A DNA stretch of 64,000 nucleotides. It comes from Bradyrhizobium sp. PSBB068. Lineage in GTDB: Bacteria; Pseudomonadota; Alphaproteobacteria; Rhizobiales; Xanthobacteraceae. A model generated the notes under the pieces. That model worked only from the letters and a program-made list of their open reading frames with translations. It did not search any database and was not told the DNA's origin. Below, in pieces: positions 52,379 through 60,412 of the stretch. The translations under genes were made by a program, and so were the position numbers. Positions within the stretch are counted from its first letter, which is position 1. Each line of letters begins with the position of its first letter. The stretch covers positions 1,364,001 through 1,428,000 of the forward strand of contig CP069300.1 of NCBI GenBank assembly GCA_016839165.1. The letters are read 5' to 3'.

Positions 52379-53530
52379 ATGAAGCCAATCTTGCGACAAA
52401 CCCTGCCGCTGACCGCGCTGATCGCGGCGACGGCCATCTCGATCGCGCCCTCGGCTCGCGCCGAAGTGCCGGCAAGCTGCGTCAAGGGCGTCGACCTTGC
52501 GACGCTTGGACCGAAATCGATCGTCGGGCAGGGGCCCCACGGCGAGAAGGCCGCGTCGCCCGAGGTGCTCGCGCTGTCGGATGCCGACGCCGCCAAGGTC
52601 AAGGAGAAGCATTTCAAGGTCGGCATCTCGATGCAGACGGTCAACCTCGACTGGGCGCAACTGCAGATCCAGGGCATCACCGATACGCTGAAGAAGTACG
52701 GCGTGACGGTGACGGGTGTCGCGTCCGCCGAGTATCAGGTCGACAAGCAGATCGCCGACATCGAGAACACCATCCAGCAGCATCCTGACGGCATCATCTC
52801 GATCCCGGTCGATTTCACCGCGACCGCGCCGACTTACAAGAAGGTCGCCAAGGCCGGCATCAAACTGGTGTTGATGGACAGCATTCCGACCGGCCTCAAG
52901 CATCCCGAGGAATATGCCTCGATGATTTCGGCGGACAATCTGGGTAACGGGCAGATCGCGGCGCAGATCCTGGCCTCCTGCATGGCGCAGGGCGCCACCA
53001 TCGGCCTCGTCAATTTCGGCGTCGACTATTTCAGCACCAACGAGCGCACCAAGGGCGTTCGCGAGTGGATGCAGAAGAACCGGCCCGACATCAAGATGAA
53101 GCAGGTCGACTTCACCGATCCGCCGAAGGTGTCGCAGATCGCGGGCGACTTCCTCACCGGCAATCCCGACGTCAAGGGCGTGTTTGCGGTCTGGGACCAG
53201 CCGGCGCTCGATACGCTGAGCTCGATGCGGGCGCAGGGCATCGACATTCCGGTCACGACCGTCGATCTCGGCCTGCAATCGGCGATCGAGATCGCGAAAG
53301 GCGGACCACTGAAGGCGACCGGATCGCAGCGTCCCTATGACCAGGGCGTCGCGGAGGCGCTGGCGATGATGAACGCGCTGCTTGGCAAGGAGACGCCGGC
53401 CTGGGTCGGTGTGCAGTCGCTGCCGGTGACGCAGTCGAACGTGCTGGAATCCTACAAGACGGTGTTCAAGAAGGAGCCGCCGTCGGAACTGACCGACGCG
53501 TGCAACAAGGCGAAGCCTGCCTGCAACTGA
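52379..53530 (+). CDS. sugar-binding periplasmic protein, CUT2
   Basis: A 383-residue Peripla_BP_4-type protein with a signal peptide (MKPILRQTLPLTALIAATAIS...ARA). The mature domain has FKVGISMQTVNLDWAQLQIQ, TVTGVASAEYQVDKQIADIE and AVWDQPALDTLSSMRAQGI, typical of RbsB-like proteins. It is longer than RbsB (~296) because of an N-terminal ~50-residue segment with one Cys (PASCVKGVDL); another Cys pair is at the C-terminus. It lies 98 bp downstream of the permease, so a transcript with all three is likely. Confidence 0.92.
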   Translation: MKPILRQTLPLTALIAATAISIAPSARAEVPASCVKGVDLATLGPKSIVGQGPHGEKAASPEVLALSDADAAKVKEKHFKVGISMQTVNLDWAQLQIQGITDTLKKYGVTVTGVASAEYQVDKQIADIENTIQQHPDGIISIPVDFTATAPTYKKVAKAGIKLVLMDSIPTGLKHPEEYASMISADNLGNGQIAAQILASCMAQGATIGLVNFGVDYFSTNERTKGVREWMQKNRPDIKMKQVDFTDPPKVSQIAGDFLTGNPDVKGVFAVWDQPALDTLSSMRAQGIDIPVTTVDLGLQSAIEIAKGGPLKATGSQRPYDQGVAEALAMMNALLGKETPAWVGVQSLPVTQSNVLESYKTVFKKEPPSELTDACNKAKPACN

Positions 53531-53580
53531 TCTTTGGCCAGCGATGCGCGGTGTCGCAACGGCGCGCATCGTGGACAAAG

Positions 53581-53614
53581 CTGACCCGGGCGAGCCAGCC
53601 CCCGCCCGGGTCAG
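53581..53614. terminator. bidirectional hairpin between sugar-binding protein gene and deoR
   Basis: A perfect 12-bp stem CTGACCCGGGCG / CGCCCGGGTCAG with a ten-base loop overlaps the stop codon of the deoR gene. A second hairpin (gatgcgcg/cgcgcatc) lies just upstream at 53543-53570. There is no T run, so it may be Rho-dependent or act as a convergent barrier. Confidence 0.55.
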
Positions 53615-54405
53615 ATTGCGCTGGTCACATATTCGACCGGAAGGCTGCGGAAGTGTTTGCGCATGTCCGATGACGCCGCGCCGCCGACGATGATCCGCGA
53701 GAACGCGCCGATATCGGAAAAGAATGCCGACTTGAGACTGCCGAGCTTGCTGGCGTCGATCACCAGGATGCTCTCCATCGCGGTTTCGATGACGGCCTGC
53801 TTGACGGCGACCTCGTGAAAATTCGAGCAGCTCGCACCGCGGGTCCAGTGCACGCCGCCGGCGGAAATGAACGCCTTGTTGATGCCGAGCCGCCGCAGAT
53901 AGGACAGCCCGTCGTCCGACGCAAAGGACTGCGAAGAGGGATGATAGAGCCCGCCCATCAGCATCACCTGCGTGCCGGGCCTGTGCGTCACGATCGACGC
54001 CACGTTCATCGAATAGCAGATCACCGAGAGCGGCAGATCCTCGGGCAGGCAGTCCGCCAGCGACTGCATCGTGGTGCCGCAATCGATGAAGATCGTATCG
54101 CCTTCCTTGATCGAGGCGGCCGCGGCCCGGCAGGCGAGACGCTTGTCCTGGGTGTGCTGGTCGATCTCCTGCTCGAACGTGTACTTGATCCCGGTCGGCG
54201 ATGCCGCGTTGACGACGTAGCCGCCGAGCAAAGCGAGGGCAGCCTCCGCGCCGGCAAGGTCACGTCGCACCGTCATTTCGGAGACCTTGAGCAGTTCGGC
54301 GGCGTCCTTCAAGTGCAGCGCACCACTCGATTCGACGGCGCGGCGCAGCCTCTGCAGGCGCTGGACGCGTGTCTCGCTTGGTCGTGCGTTAGGGGTTTCA
54401 GCCAT
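53611..54405 (-). CDS. deoR: DeoR/GlpR-family transcriptional regulator
   Basis: A 264-residue repressor. The N-terminal DeoR-type winged helix shows TRVQRLQRLRRAVESSGAL and AAELLKVSEMTVRRDLAGAE. The C-terminal sugar-phosphate-sensing domain has DTIFIDCGTTMQSLADCL, SMNVASIVTHRPGTQVMLMG and VIDASKLGSLKSAFFSDIGA. Its natural ligand is likely deoxyribose-5-phosphate as in E. coli DeoR. It is transcribed opposite to and upstream of deoC, and both sides of the locus carry DeoR-like palindromes, supporting an autoregulated repressor of the cluster. Confidence 0.92.
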   Translation of the reverse strand: MAETPNARPSETRVQRLQRLRRAVESSGALHLKDAAELLKVSEMTVRRDLAGAEAALALLGGYVVNAASPTGIKYTFEQEIDQHTQDKRLACRAAAASIKEGDTIFIDCGTTMQSLADCLPEDLPLSVICYSMNVASIVTHRPGTQVMLMGGLYHPSSQSFASDDGLSYLRRLGINKAFISAGGVHWTRGASCSNFHEVAVKQAVIETAMESILVIDASKLGSLKSAFFSDIGAFSRIIVGGAASSDMRKHFRSLPVEYVTSAI

Positions 54406-54474
54406 TTTTGTCGCCGAGCTTGCTTATCTGATTGACAATGATCTTACAATGTTGTGAGTTTAGCAACGTCGATT

Positions 54475-54490
54475 TGTTACAATAATAACA
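54475..54490 (+). promoter_or_regulatory. DeoR-type operator in the deoR-deoC divergent region
   Basis: TGTTACAATAATAACA matches TGTTAGAATTCTAACA at 13 of 16 positions and keeps the TGTTA...TAACA arms exactly. A weaker related sequence is at 54450-54465. A TTGACA (54432-54437) could be a -35 element for deoC. Location between deoR and deoC fits autorepression and repression of the operon. Confidence 0.65.
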
Positions 54491-54642
54491 TCCAGTTTGG
54501 CGGCGCATCTGACGTCGGGACGATGTCGTTCCTCTCCAGGTGGCAAGCCCAGCGGCAAGGTCAGGGGAGGATCACATGTTGCGATCGACACATTCAATTT
54601 ATCTGGCGATCTCGTCGATTCGCTAGGACCGCAGGCGCTTCC

Positions 54643-55671
54643 ATGACGCAGAGCGTCTTCATGCAGAATCCGACCGCACTGACCGCGGTGCCGCCTTCGC
54701 CCGACGGCGGGCAGTCGCATTCGGCCCCGCGCAACAGCGGCCGCGCGCTCGACATGGATTGGGTCGACGAAATCAGGATCAATCTGTCGGCCGCAGAACG
54801 GCGGGTCGCGAGCCTGCCGGGCCGTCGGACGGTCAAGAAGGATGCGCAGGCGGCGTGGCTGCTCAAGGCGGTTACCTGCATCGACCTGACGACGCTCAAC
54901 GGCGACGATACCACCGAACGGGTGAAGCGCCTCTGCGCCAAGGCCAAGGCGCCCGTGCGCGGCGACCTTCTCGAGCGGCTTGGCTTTGCCGAGCGCCAGC
55001 TGCACACCGGCGCGGTCTGTGTCTACCACCGGTTCGTCGGCGCGGCTGTCGAAGCGCTCGCTGGATCCGGCATCCCGGTCGCCGCGGTCTCGACCGGATT
55101 TCCGGCGGGTCTGGTCCCCCACGAACTGAAGCTGAAGGAGATCGAGGCGTCGGTCCGCGACGGCGCGCGCGAGATCGACGTCGTCATCACGCGCGAGCAC
55201 GTGCTGACCGGCGACTGGCGGGCGCTCTATGCCGAGGTCCAGGACTTCCGCGCCGTCTGCGACAACGCGCATCTGAAGACGATCCTGGCCACAGGCGACC
55301 TCAAGACGCTGCGCAATGTCGCGAAGGCATCGATGGTCTGCATGATGGCCGGTGCCGATTTCATCAAGACCTCGACCGGCAAGGAAGGCGTCAACGCCAC
55401 GCTGCCGGTGACGCTGGCGATGCTGCGGATGATCCGCGTCTACCAGGAGCGCACCGGCTTCAAGATCGGCTTCAAGCCGGCCGGCGGAATCTCGACCGCA
55501 AAGGACGTGCTCAACTATCAGCTCCTGATGAAAGAGGAATTGGGGCGCGACTGGCTCGAGCCGGATCTGTTCCGCATCGGCGCCTCCAGCCTGCTTGCCG
55601 ATATCGAGCGGCAGCTCGAGCATCACGTGACCGGCCACTATTCGGCTTTCAACCGCCACCCCGTGGGATGA
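54643..55671 (+). CDS. deoC: Deoxyribose-phosphate aldolase (long, DERA-type)
   Basis: A 342-residue class I aldolase cleaving 2-deoxy-D-ribose-5-phosphate to glyceraldehyde-3-phosphate and acetaldehyde. The Schiff-base Lys lies in GADFIKTSTGKEGVNATLPV, and the second Lys/Asp residues are in FKIGFKPAGGISTAKDVLNY and AREIDVVITREHV. Length and the KEGVNAT motif resemble eukaryotic DERA (~318) more than E. coli DeoC (259). The ATG at 54643 is chosen; Met at 54661 is an alternative. It lies at the head of the catabolic operon, divergent from deoR. Confidence 0.93.
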   Translation: MTQSVFMQNPTALTAVPPSPDGGQSHSAPRNSGRALDMDWVDEIRINLSAAERRVASLPGRRTVKKDAQAAWLLKAVTCIDLTTLNGDDTTERVKRLCAKAKAPVRGDLLERLGFAERQLHTGAVCVYHRFVGAAVEALAGSGIPVAAVSTGFPAGLVPHELKLKEIEASVRDGAREIDVVITREHVLTGDWRALYAEVQDFRAVCDNAHLKTILATGDLKTLRNVAKASMVCMMAGADFIKTSTGKEGVNATLPVTLAMLRMIRVYQERTGFKIGFKPAGGISTAKDVLNYQLLMKEELGRDWLEPDLFRIGASSLLADIERQLEHHVTGHYSAFNRHPVG

Positions 55672-55681
55672 GACTCCAGCG

Positions 55682-58066
55682 ATGAGCGTCGCAAACTATT
55701 TCGAGACCATGGAGTACGGCCCGGCGCCCGAGGCGGACGGCGAAGCGCGCGCCTGGCTGGCGCGACATGACGCCACGTTCGGGCATTTCATCGCCGGCAA
55801 GTTCACAACGCCGCATGCCGGCAAGCACCTCACCACATTCGAGCCCGCCACCGGCAAGGCGCTGGCGCGCATCGCGCAGGGCGCGGCTGCCGACGTCGAG
55901 GCGGCGGTCCGTGCCGCGCGCACCGCACAGACAGCATGGGCAAAGCTTGGCGGTCACGGCCGCGCCCGTCATCTCTATGCGCTGGCGCGCATGTTGCAGC
56001 GTCACGGCCGGCTGTTCGCCGTGCTGGAGGCGATCGACAATGGCAAACCGATCCGCGAGACCCGCGACCTCGACGTGCCGCTTGCCGCCCGCCATTTCTA
56101 CTATCACGCCGGCTGGGCGCAGTTGCAGGAACGGGAATTCGCCGATCAGGTGCCGATCGGCGTGATCGGGCAGATCATCCCGTGGAATTTCCCGCTGCTG
56201 ATGCTGGCCTGGAAGATCGCGCCGGCACTGGCTGCCGGCAATACGGTGGTACTGAAGCCGGCGGAGTTCACCTCACTCACCGCGCTGCTGTTCGCCGAAC
56301 TCTCGGCCGAGGCCGGCCTGCCGCCGGGTGTGTTGAACATCGTGACCGGCGATGGTGCGACTGGCGCGCTGCTGGTCGAAAGTCCCGTCGACAAGATTGC
56401 CTTCACCGGCTCGACCGAGGTCGGGCGGCTGATCCGTCAGACGACAGCAGGCACCGGCAAATCGCTGACGCTGGAGCTCGGCGGCAAGTCGCCGTTCATC
56501 GTGTTCGACGATGCCGATATCGATGGCGCGGTGGAAGGCGTGGTCGATGCGATCTGGTTCAACCAGGGCCAGGTCTGCTGCGCCGGCTCGCGGCTGTTGC
56601 TGCAGGAGGGCATTGCAGAGATCTTCCGCAGGCGGCTGATCCGCCGCATGTCGACGCTGCGCGTCGGCATGCCGCTCGACAAGACGATCGACATGGGCGC
56701 GGTGGTCGCCCCGGTGCAGCTCGAGCGGATCAAGTCGATGGTCGAGACCGGGGTGAAGGAAGGCGCCGAGAAATATCAGACGCCCGGCGCGATGCCCGCG
56801 GAGGGATGCTTCTATCCGCCGACGTTGCTTTGGAACGTGCATCCATCCTCGACGGTTGCGACTGAAGAGATATTCGGTCCTGTCCTGGTCGCGATGACGT
56901 TCCGCACGCCCGACGAGGCGGTCATGCTCGCCAACAACACGCGCTACGGCCTTGCCGCGAGCGTGTGGAGCGAGACGATCGGTCTCGCGCTCGACGTCGC
57001 GCCGAAGCTGCTGGCCGGCGTGGTCTGGGTCAACGCCACCAACCTGTTCGACGCCAGCGTCGGTTTCGGCGGCTACCGGGAGTCCGGCTTCGGCCGCGAG
57101 GGCGGCCGCGAAGGCATGGTCGAATATCTCAAGCCGAAGGCCTGGAGCGGGCGCAAGGCGCGGCCCAAGCCATCGCCGCTGCCGATCGCGTCCGGCGCCA
57201 GTGCCGGTTTCGACGCGCCGCCGATCGATCGGACGGCAAAACTGTTCGTCGGCGGCAAGCAGGTTCGCCCGGATGGCAATTATTCGCGCGCGGTGCTCTC
57301 GCCGAAAGGCCGGCGCCTCGGCGAGGTAGGAGAGGGCAATCGCAAGGACATCCGCAATGCGGTCGCCGCGGCGCGCGCCGCCGAGGGGTGGGCGCGGGCG
57401 ACGGCGCATAATCGCGCCCAGATCCTCTATTACCTCGCTGAAAATCTCTCCGCGCGCAGCGACGAGTTCGTCCGGCGCATCGCCGACATGACCGGCGTGC
57501 CGTCGGCGAAGGCGCGCGCCGAAGTCGATGCGAGCATCGAGCGGCTGTTCAGCTATGGCGCATGGGCCGACAAGTTCGAGGGATCGATCCACGCGCCGCC
57601 GCTGCGCGGCGTGGCGCTCGCGATGCACGAGCCGATCGGCGTGGTCGGCGTTGCCTGTCCGGACGAAGCGCCGCTGCTCGCCTTCATCAGCCTGGTCGCA
57701 CCGTTGATTGCGATGGGCAACCGGGTCGTCGCCGTGCCGAGCGAGCGGCATCCGCTCGCCGCGACCGACTTCTACCAGGTGCTCGAGACGTCGGATGTGC
57801 CGGGCGGCGTGGTCAACATCGTCACGGGTGATCGCAACGAACTGGTCAAGGTGCTTGCCGAGCATGACGATGTCGACGCGCTCTGGGCGTTCGGGTCGGC
57901 GGGCGCTTCGGCGGCAGCGGAACGGCTGTCGATCGGCAACCTCAAGCGGACGCTGGTCGATCATGGCCTCGCGCTCGACTGGTACGACAAGGCCGCGAGC
58001 GAGGGCCCGATCCTGCTCCGCCATGCCGTGCAAGTGAAGAACATCTGGATTCCGTACGGCGACTAA
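55682..58066 (+). CDS. two-domain aldehyde dehydrogenase (ALDH16-like)
   Basis: A 794-residue protein. Residues ~1-490 are a complete ALDH: N168 in IPWNFPLLML, E265 in LTLELGGKSPFIVFDDADID, and catalytic C299 in WFNQGQVCCAGSR. Residues ~515-790 are a second ALDH-like domain (PIGVVGVACPDEAPLLAFIS) that lacks the catalytic Cys and Glu. This active-plus-pseudo arrangement is the ALDH16 type, rare in bacteria. It lies 10 bp after deoC, so oxidation of acetaldehyde (or glyceraldehyde) from the aldolase reaction is the likely job. Confidence 0.9.
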   Translation: MSVANYFETMEYGPAPEADGEARAWLARHDATFGHFIAGKFTTPHAGKHLTTFEPATGKALARIAQGAAADVEAAVRAARTAQTAWAKLGGHGRARHLYALARMLQRHGRLFAVLEAIDNGKPIRETRDLDVPLAARHFYYHAGWAQLQEREFADQVPIGVIGQIIPWNFPLLMLAWKIAPALAAGNTVVLKPAEFTSLTALLFAELSAEAGLPPGVLNIVTGDGATGALLVESPVDKIAFTGSTEVGRLIRQTTAGTGKSLTLELGGKSPFIVFDDADIDGAVEGVVDAIWFNQGQVCCAGSRLLLQEGIAEIFRRRLIRRMSTLRVGMPLDKTIDMGAVVAPVQLERIKSMVETGVKEGAEKYQTPGAMPAEGCFYPPTLLWNVHPSSTVATEEIFGPVLVAMTFRTPDEAVMLANNTRYGLAASVWSETIGLALDVAPKLLAGVVWVNATNLFDASVGFGGYRESGFGREGGREGMVEYLKPKAWSGRKARPKPSPLPIASGASAGFDAPPIDRTAKLFVGGKQVRPDGNYSRAVLSPKGRRLGEVGEGNRKDIRNAVAAARAAEGWARATAHNRAQILYYLAENLSARSDEFVRRIADMTGVPSAKARAEVDASIERLFSYGAWADKFEGSIHAPPLRGVALAMHEPIGVVGVACPDEAPLLAFISLVAPLIAMGNRVVAVPSERHPLAATDFYQVLETSDVPGGVVNIVTGDRNELVKVLAEHDDVDALWAFGSAGASAAAERLSIGNLKRTLVDHGLALDWYDKAASEGPILLRHAVQVKNIWIPYGD

Positions 58067-58145
58067 GGAAGTCACCTTGCGGTGATATGGCTGGGGTCCG
58101 GGCCGCCAGAGCCCGGCGATGCCGAAGACGAGGGAGGGACGCAAC

Positions 58146-58601
58146 ATGCTCAAGGGCATCAATCCACTGCTCAATGCCGACGTGCTCTATGCCCTGCGGG
58201 CGATGGGGCACGGCGATCGCCTGGTGGTGTGCGACACCAATTTTCCGGCCGACTCGATTGCCCGGCAGAGCGCGCTTGGCGAACTGCTCCGCATCGACAA
58301 TGTGGGCGCCGCCAAGGCGGTCGAAGCCGTGCTCTCGGTGATGCCGCTCGATACCTTCGTCGACGATGCCGCGATCCGCATGGAGATTGTCGGCCAGCCG
58401 CAGGAGGTGCCTCCCGTGCAGCACGAGGTGCAGGCCGCGATCGATCGCGCCGAGGGACGGTCCTGGCCGTTGGTCGGCGTCGAGCGCCATGCGTTCTACG
58501 AGAAGGCCAAGACGGCTTATTGCGTGATCGCGACCGGCGAGCGGCGATTCTACGGCTGCTTCCTGTTCAGCAAGGGCGTGATCGCGCCGGACGGGGAGTG
58601 A
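58146..58601 (+). CDS. RbsD/FucU-type sugar mutarotase
   Basis: A 151-residue protein of the RbsD/FucU family, which interconverts sugar anomers. The ATG at 58146 follows GGGAGGGA. It begins MLKGINPLLNADVLYALRAM, then GHGDRLVVCDTNFPADSI with the catalytic His/Asp, and ends with YCVIATGERRFYGCFLFSKG. The LLnadvLyaLr..GHGD.lvi.D.nfP pattern and 151-residue length fit FucU more than RbsD. It would supply the kinase-competent anomer of the imported sugar. It sits 4 bp upstream of the kinase gene. Confidence 0.92.
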   Translation: MLKGINPLLNADVLYALRAMGHGDRLVVCDTNFPADSIARQSALGELLRIDNVGAAKAVEAVLSVMPLDTFVDDAAIRMEIVGQPQEVPPVQHEVQAAIDRAEGRSWPLVGVERHAFYEKAKTAYCVIATGERRFYGCFLFSKGVIAPDGE

Positions 58602-58605
58602 TCAC

Positions 58606-59529
58606 ATGAGCAAGCGTGGCGTCGCCGTCCTCGGCGTCTTTGTCGTCGACCTCGCATTCCGCGCCGGCAATATGCCGGCGATCGGCGAGACGATCGCCGG
58701 CTCGGGATTCGCCATGGGGCCCGGCGGCAAGGGATCCAACCAGGCTGTCGCGGCCGCGCGGGCCGGTGCTAGCGTGAGCTTCATCTCCCGGATCGGCAGC
58801 GACGCCTTCGGCGAGCTTGCGGTCAAGACCTGGGAGGCCGAGGGAATCCGGCCGCGGGTGGCGAGGACAGCGGACGCGCCGACCGGTGCTGCGTTCATCT
58901 ACGTCCACGAGACGCGCGGCGACAACGCCATCATCGTGGTGCCGGGTGCGGCGGGCGGCATCAGCCCGGCCGATGTCGATGCCGTGGCGGACGCCATTCG
59001 TGACGCCAGCGTGTTCGTGACACAACTCGAGCAACCGGTCGATGCGGCATTCAGGGGGCTCGAGATCGCGCGCGCCGCCGGCAGCATCACGGTGTTCAAT
59101 CCGGCGCCCGCGATCAAGTTCGACGATAGCCTGTTTGCGCTCTGCGATTACGTCGTGCCCAACGAGACCGAAGCGGAAGGGTTGACCGGCATCGCGGTCA
59201 GCGATCTCGCCGGTGCCCGCCGCGCCGGCGATGCCTTGCTGGCGAAGGGCGCAGGCACCGCGTTGATCACGCTCGGCGAGCGTGGCGCGCTGTTCCATGC
59301 GCGGGATCGCTCGCTGCACGTGCCGCCGTTTGCGGCCGGCAAGGTGGTCGAGACCACCGGCGCGGGCGATGCCTTCGTCGGCGGCTTCGCTGCGGCGCTC
59401 GCGGATGGCGTCGATCCGCTCGAGGCTGCGCGGTTCGGTTCGGCCACCGCCGGAATTTCCGTCACGCGCCCAGGGACAGCGCCCGCCATGCCGCGGCGTG
59501 CCGAGATCGACGCGCTGCTGAAGGGATGA
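58606..59529 (+). CDS. Ribokinase-family (PfkB) kinase, possibly deoxyribokinase
   Basis: A 307-residue PfkB kinase. GMGPGGKGSNQAVAAARAGA-type motif is present as FAMGPGGKGSNQAVAAARAG, and the catalytic GAGDAFVGGFAAAL loop (with the Asp base) is at the C-terminus. The N-terminal VAVLGVFVVDLAFRAG corresponds to the sugar-binding N-x-D of ribokinase, but Asn is Val here. In this operon the likely reaction is 2-deoxyribose to 2-deoxyribose-5-phosphate for DeoC; ribose cannot be excluded. Start ATG at 58606. Confidence 0.88.
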   Translation: MSKRGVAVLGVFVVDLAFRAGNMPAIGETIAGSGFAMGPGGKGSNQAVAAARAGASVSFISRIGSDAFGELAVKTWEAEGIRPRVARTADAPTGAAFIYVHETRGDNAIIVVPGAAGGISPADVDAVADAIRDASVFVTQLEQPVDAAFRGLEIARAAGSITVFNPAPAIKFDDSLFALCDYVVPNETEAEGLTGIAVSDLAGARRAGDALLAKGAGTALITLGERGALFHARDRSLHVPPFAAGKVVETTGAGDAFVGGFAAALADGVDPLEAARFGSATAGISVTRPGTAPAMPRRAEIDALLKG

Positions 59530-59536
59530 TCGCGCG

Positions 59537-60412
59537 ATGATGCGGAACGATCCGATCAAGCATGTCTTCATCTGGCCGGCGGTGCTCGTCGTGCTGGCGA
59601 TCTCGATCTTTCCGCTGATCTATTCGCTCACCACGAGCTTTCTCAGCTATCGCCTGATTCCGCCGATCCCGCCGCGCGTGGTCTGGCTCGGTAATTATGC
59701 CACGCTGTTGCAGGAGCCGCGGTTCTGGAGCGCGCTGTTCACCACGACGCTGATCGCCTTCATTGCGGTCGGCCTGCAATATGCGATCGGATTCGGCGTC
59801 GCGCTGGCGCTGAACGCGCGGGTGCCGGGCGAGCGGCTGTTTCGCGTCGCCCTGCTGCTGCCGATGCTGCTGGCGCCGGTCGCGGTCGCGCTGGTGGCGC
59901 GCATGATGTTCAACCCGACCATGGGACCGCTCAACCAGTTCCTGTCGAAGTTCGGTCTGGTCAATCTGCCCTTCCTCACCAATGGACATTGGGCACTCGC
60001 CTGCATCATCGCTGTCGAAGTCTGGCAGTGGACCCCGTTCGTCATCCTGATGATGCTGGCCGGCCTGCAAACGCTTCCCGAAGACGTCTATGAGGCCGCC
60101 GAGCTCGAGAACGCCAGCGCCTGGCAGCAGTTCTGGGGGATCACGTTTCCGATGATGCTGCCGATCTCGGCCGCGGTCGTCTTCATCCGCCTGATCGAGA
60201 GCTACAAGATCATGGACACGGTGTTCGTGATGACCGGCGGCGGGCCGGGCGTCGACACCGAGACGCTGACCTTGTTCGCCTACCAGGAAGGCTTCAAGAA
60301 GTTCAATCTCGGCTACACGTCGGCACTGAGCTTCCTGTTCCTGATCGCGATCACGATCATCGGCGTCACCTATCTGGCGCTGCTGCGGCCGCATCTGGAG
60401 AAGCGCCGATGA
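59537..60412 (+). CDS. carbohydrate ABC transporter permease, CUT1 (MalF/UgpA) type
   Basis: A 291-residue permease with six TM helices. KHVFIWPAVLVVLAISIFPL is the usual first TM, and DVYEAAELENASAWQQFWGI is the cytoplasmic EAA loop. It lies 7 bp after the kinase gene and overlaps the next permease start as ATGA, so it belongs to the same operon. Substrate class is presumably the same sugar or a nucleoside/oligosaccharide form. Confidence 0.92.
   Translation: MMRNDPIKHVFIWPAVLVVLAISIFPLIYSLTTSFLSYRLIPPIPPRVVWLGNYATLLQEPRFWSALFTTTLIAFIAVGLQYAIGFGVALALNARVPGERLFRVALLLPMLLAPVAVALVARMMFNPTMGPLNQFLSKFGLVNLPFLTNGHWALACIIAVEVWQWTPFVILMMLAGLQTLPEDVYEAAELENASAWQQFWGITFPMMLPISAAVVFIRLIESYKIMDTVFVMTGGGPGVDTETLTLFAYQEGFKKFNLGYTSALSFLFLIAITIIGVTYLALLRPHLEKRR

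Noticed and set aside
52277..54082. 601-codon minus-strand frame over the CUT2 binding protein
   Set aside because: Antisense to a clear periplasmic binding protein and overlapping the DeoR gene in another frame; no recognisable domain.
56273..58174. 633-codon minus-strand frame over the ALDH gene
   Set aside because: Antisense shadow of a protein with intact catalytic residues.
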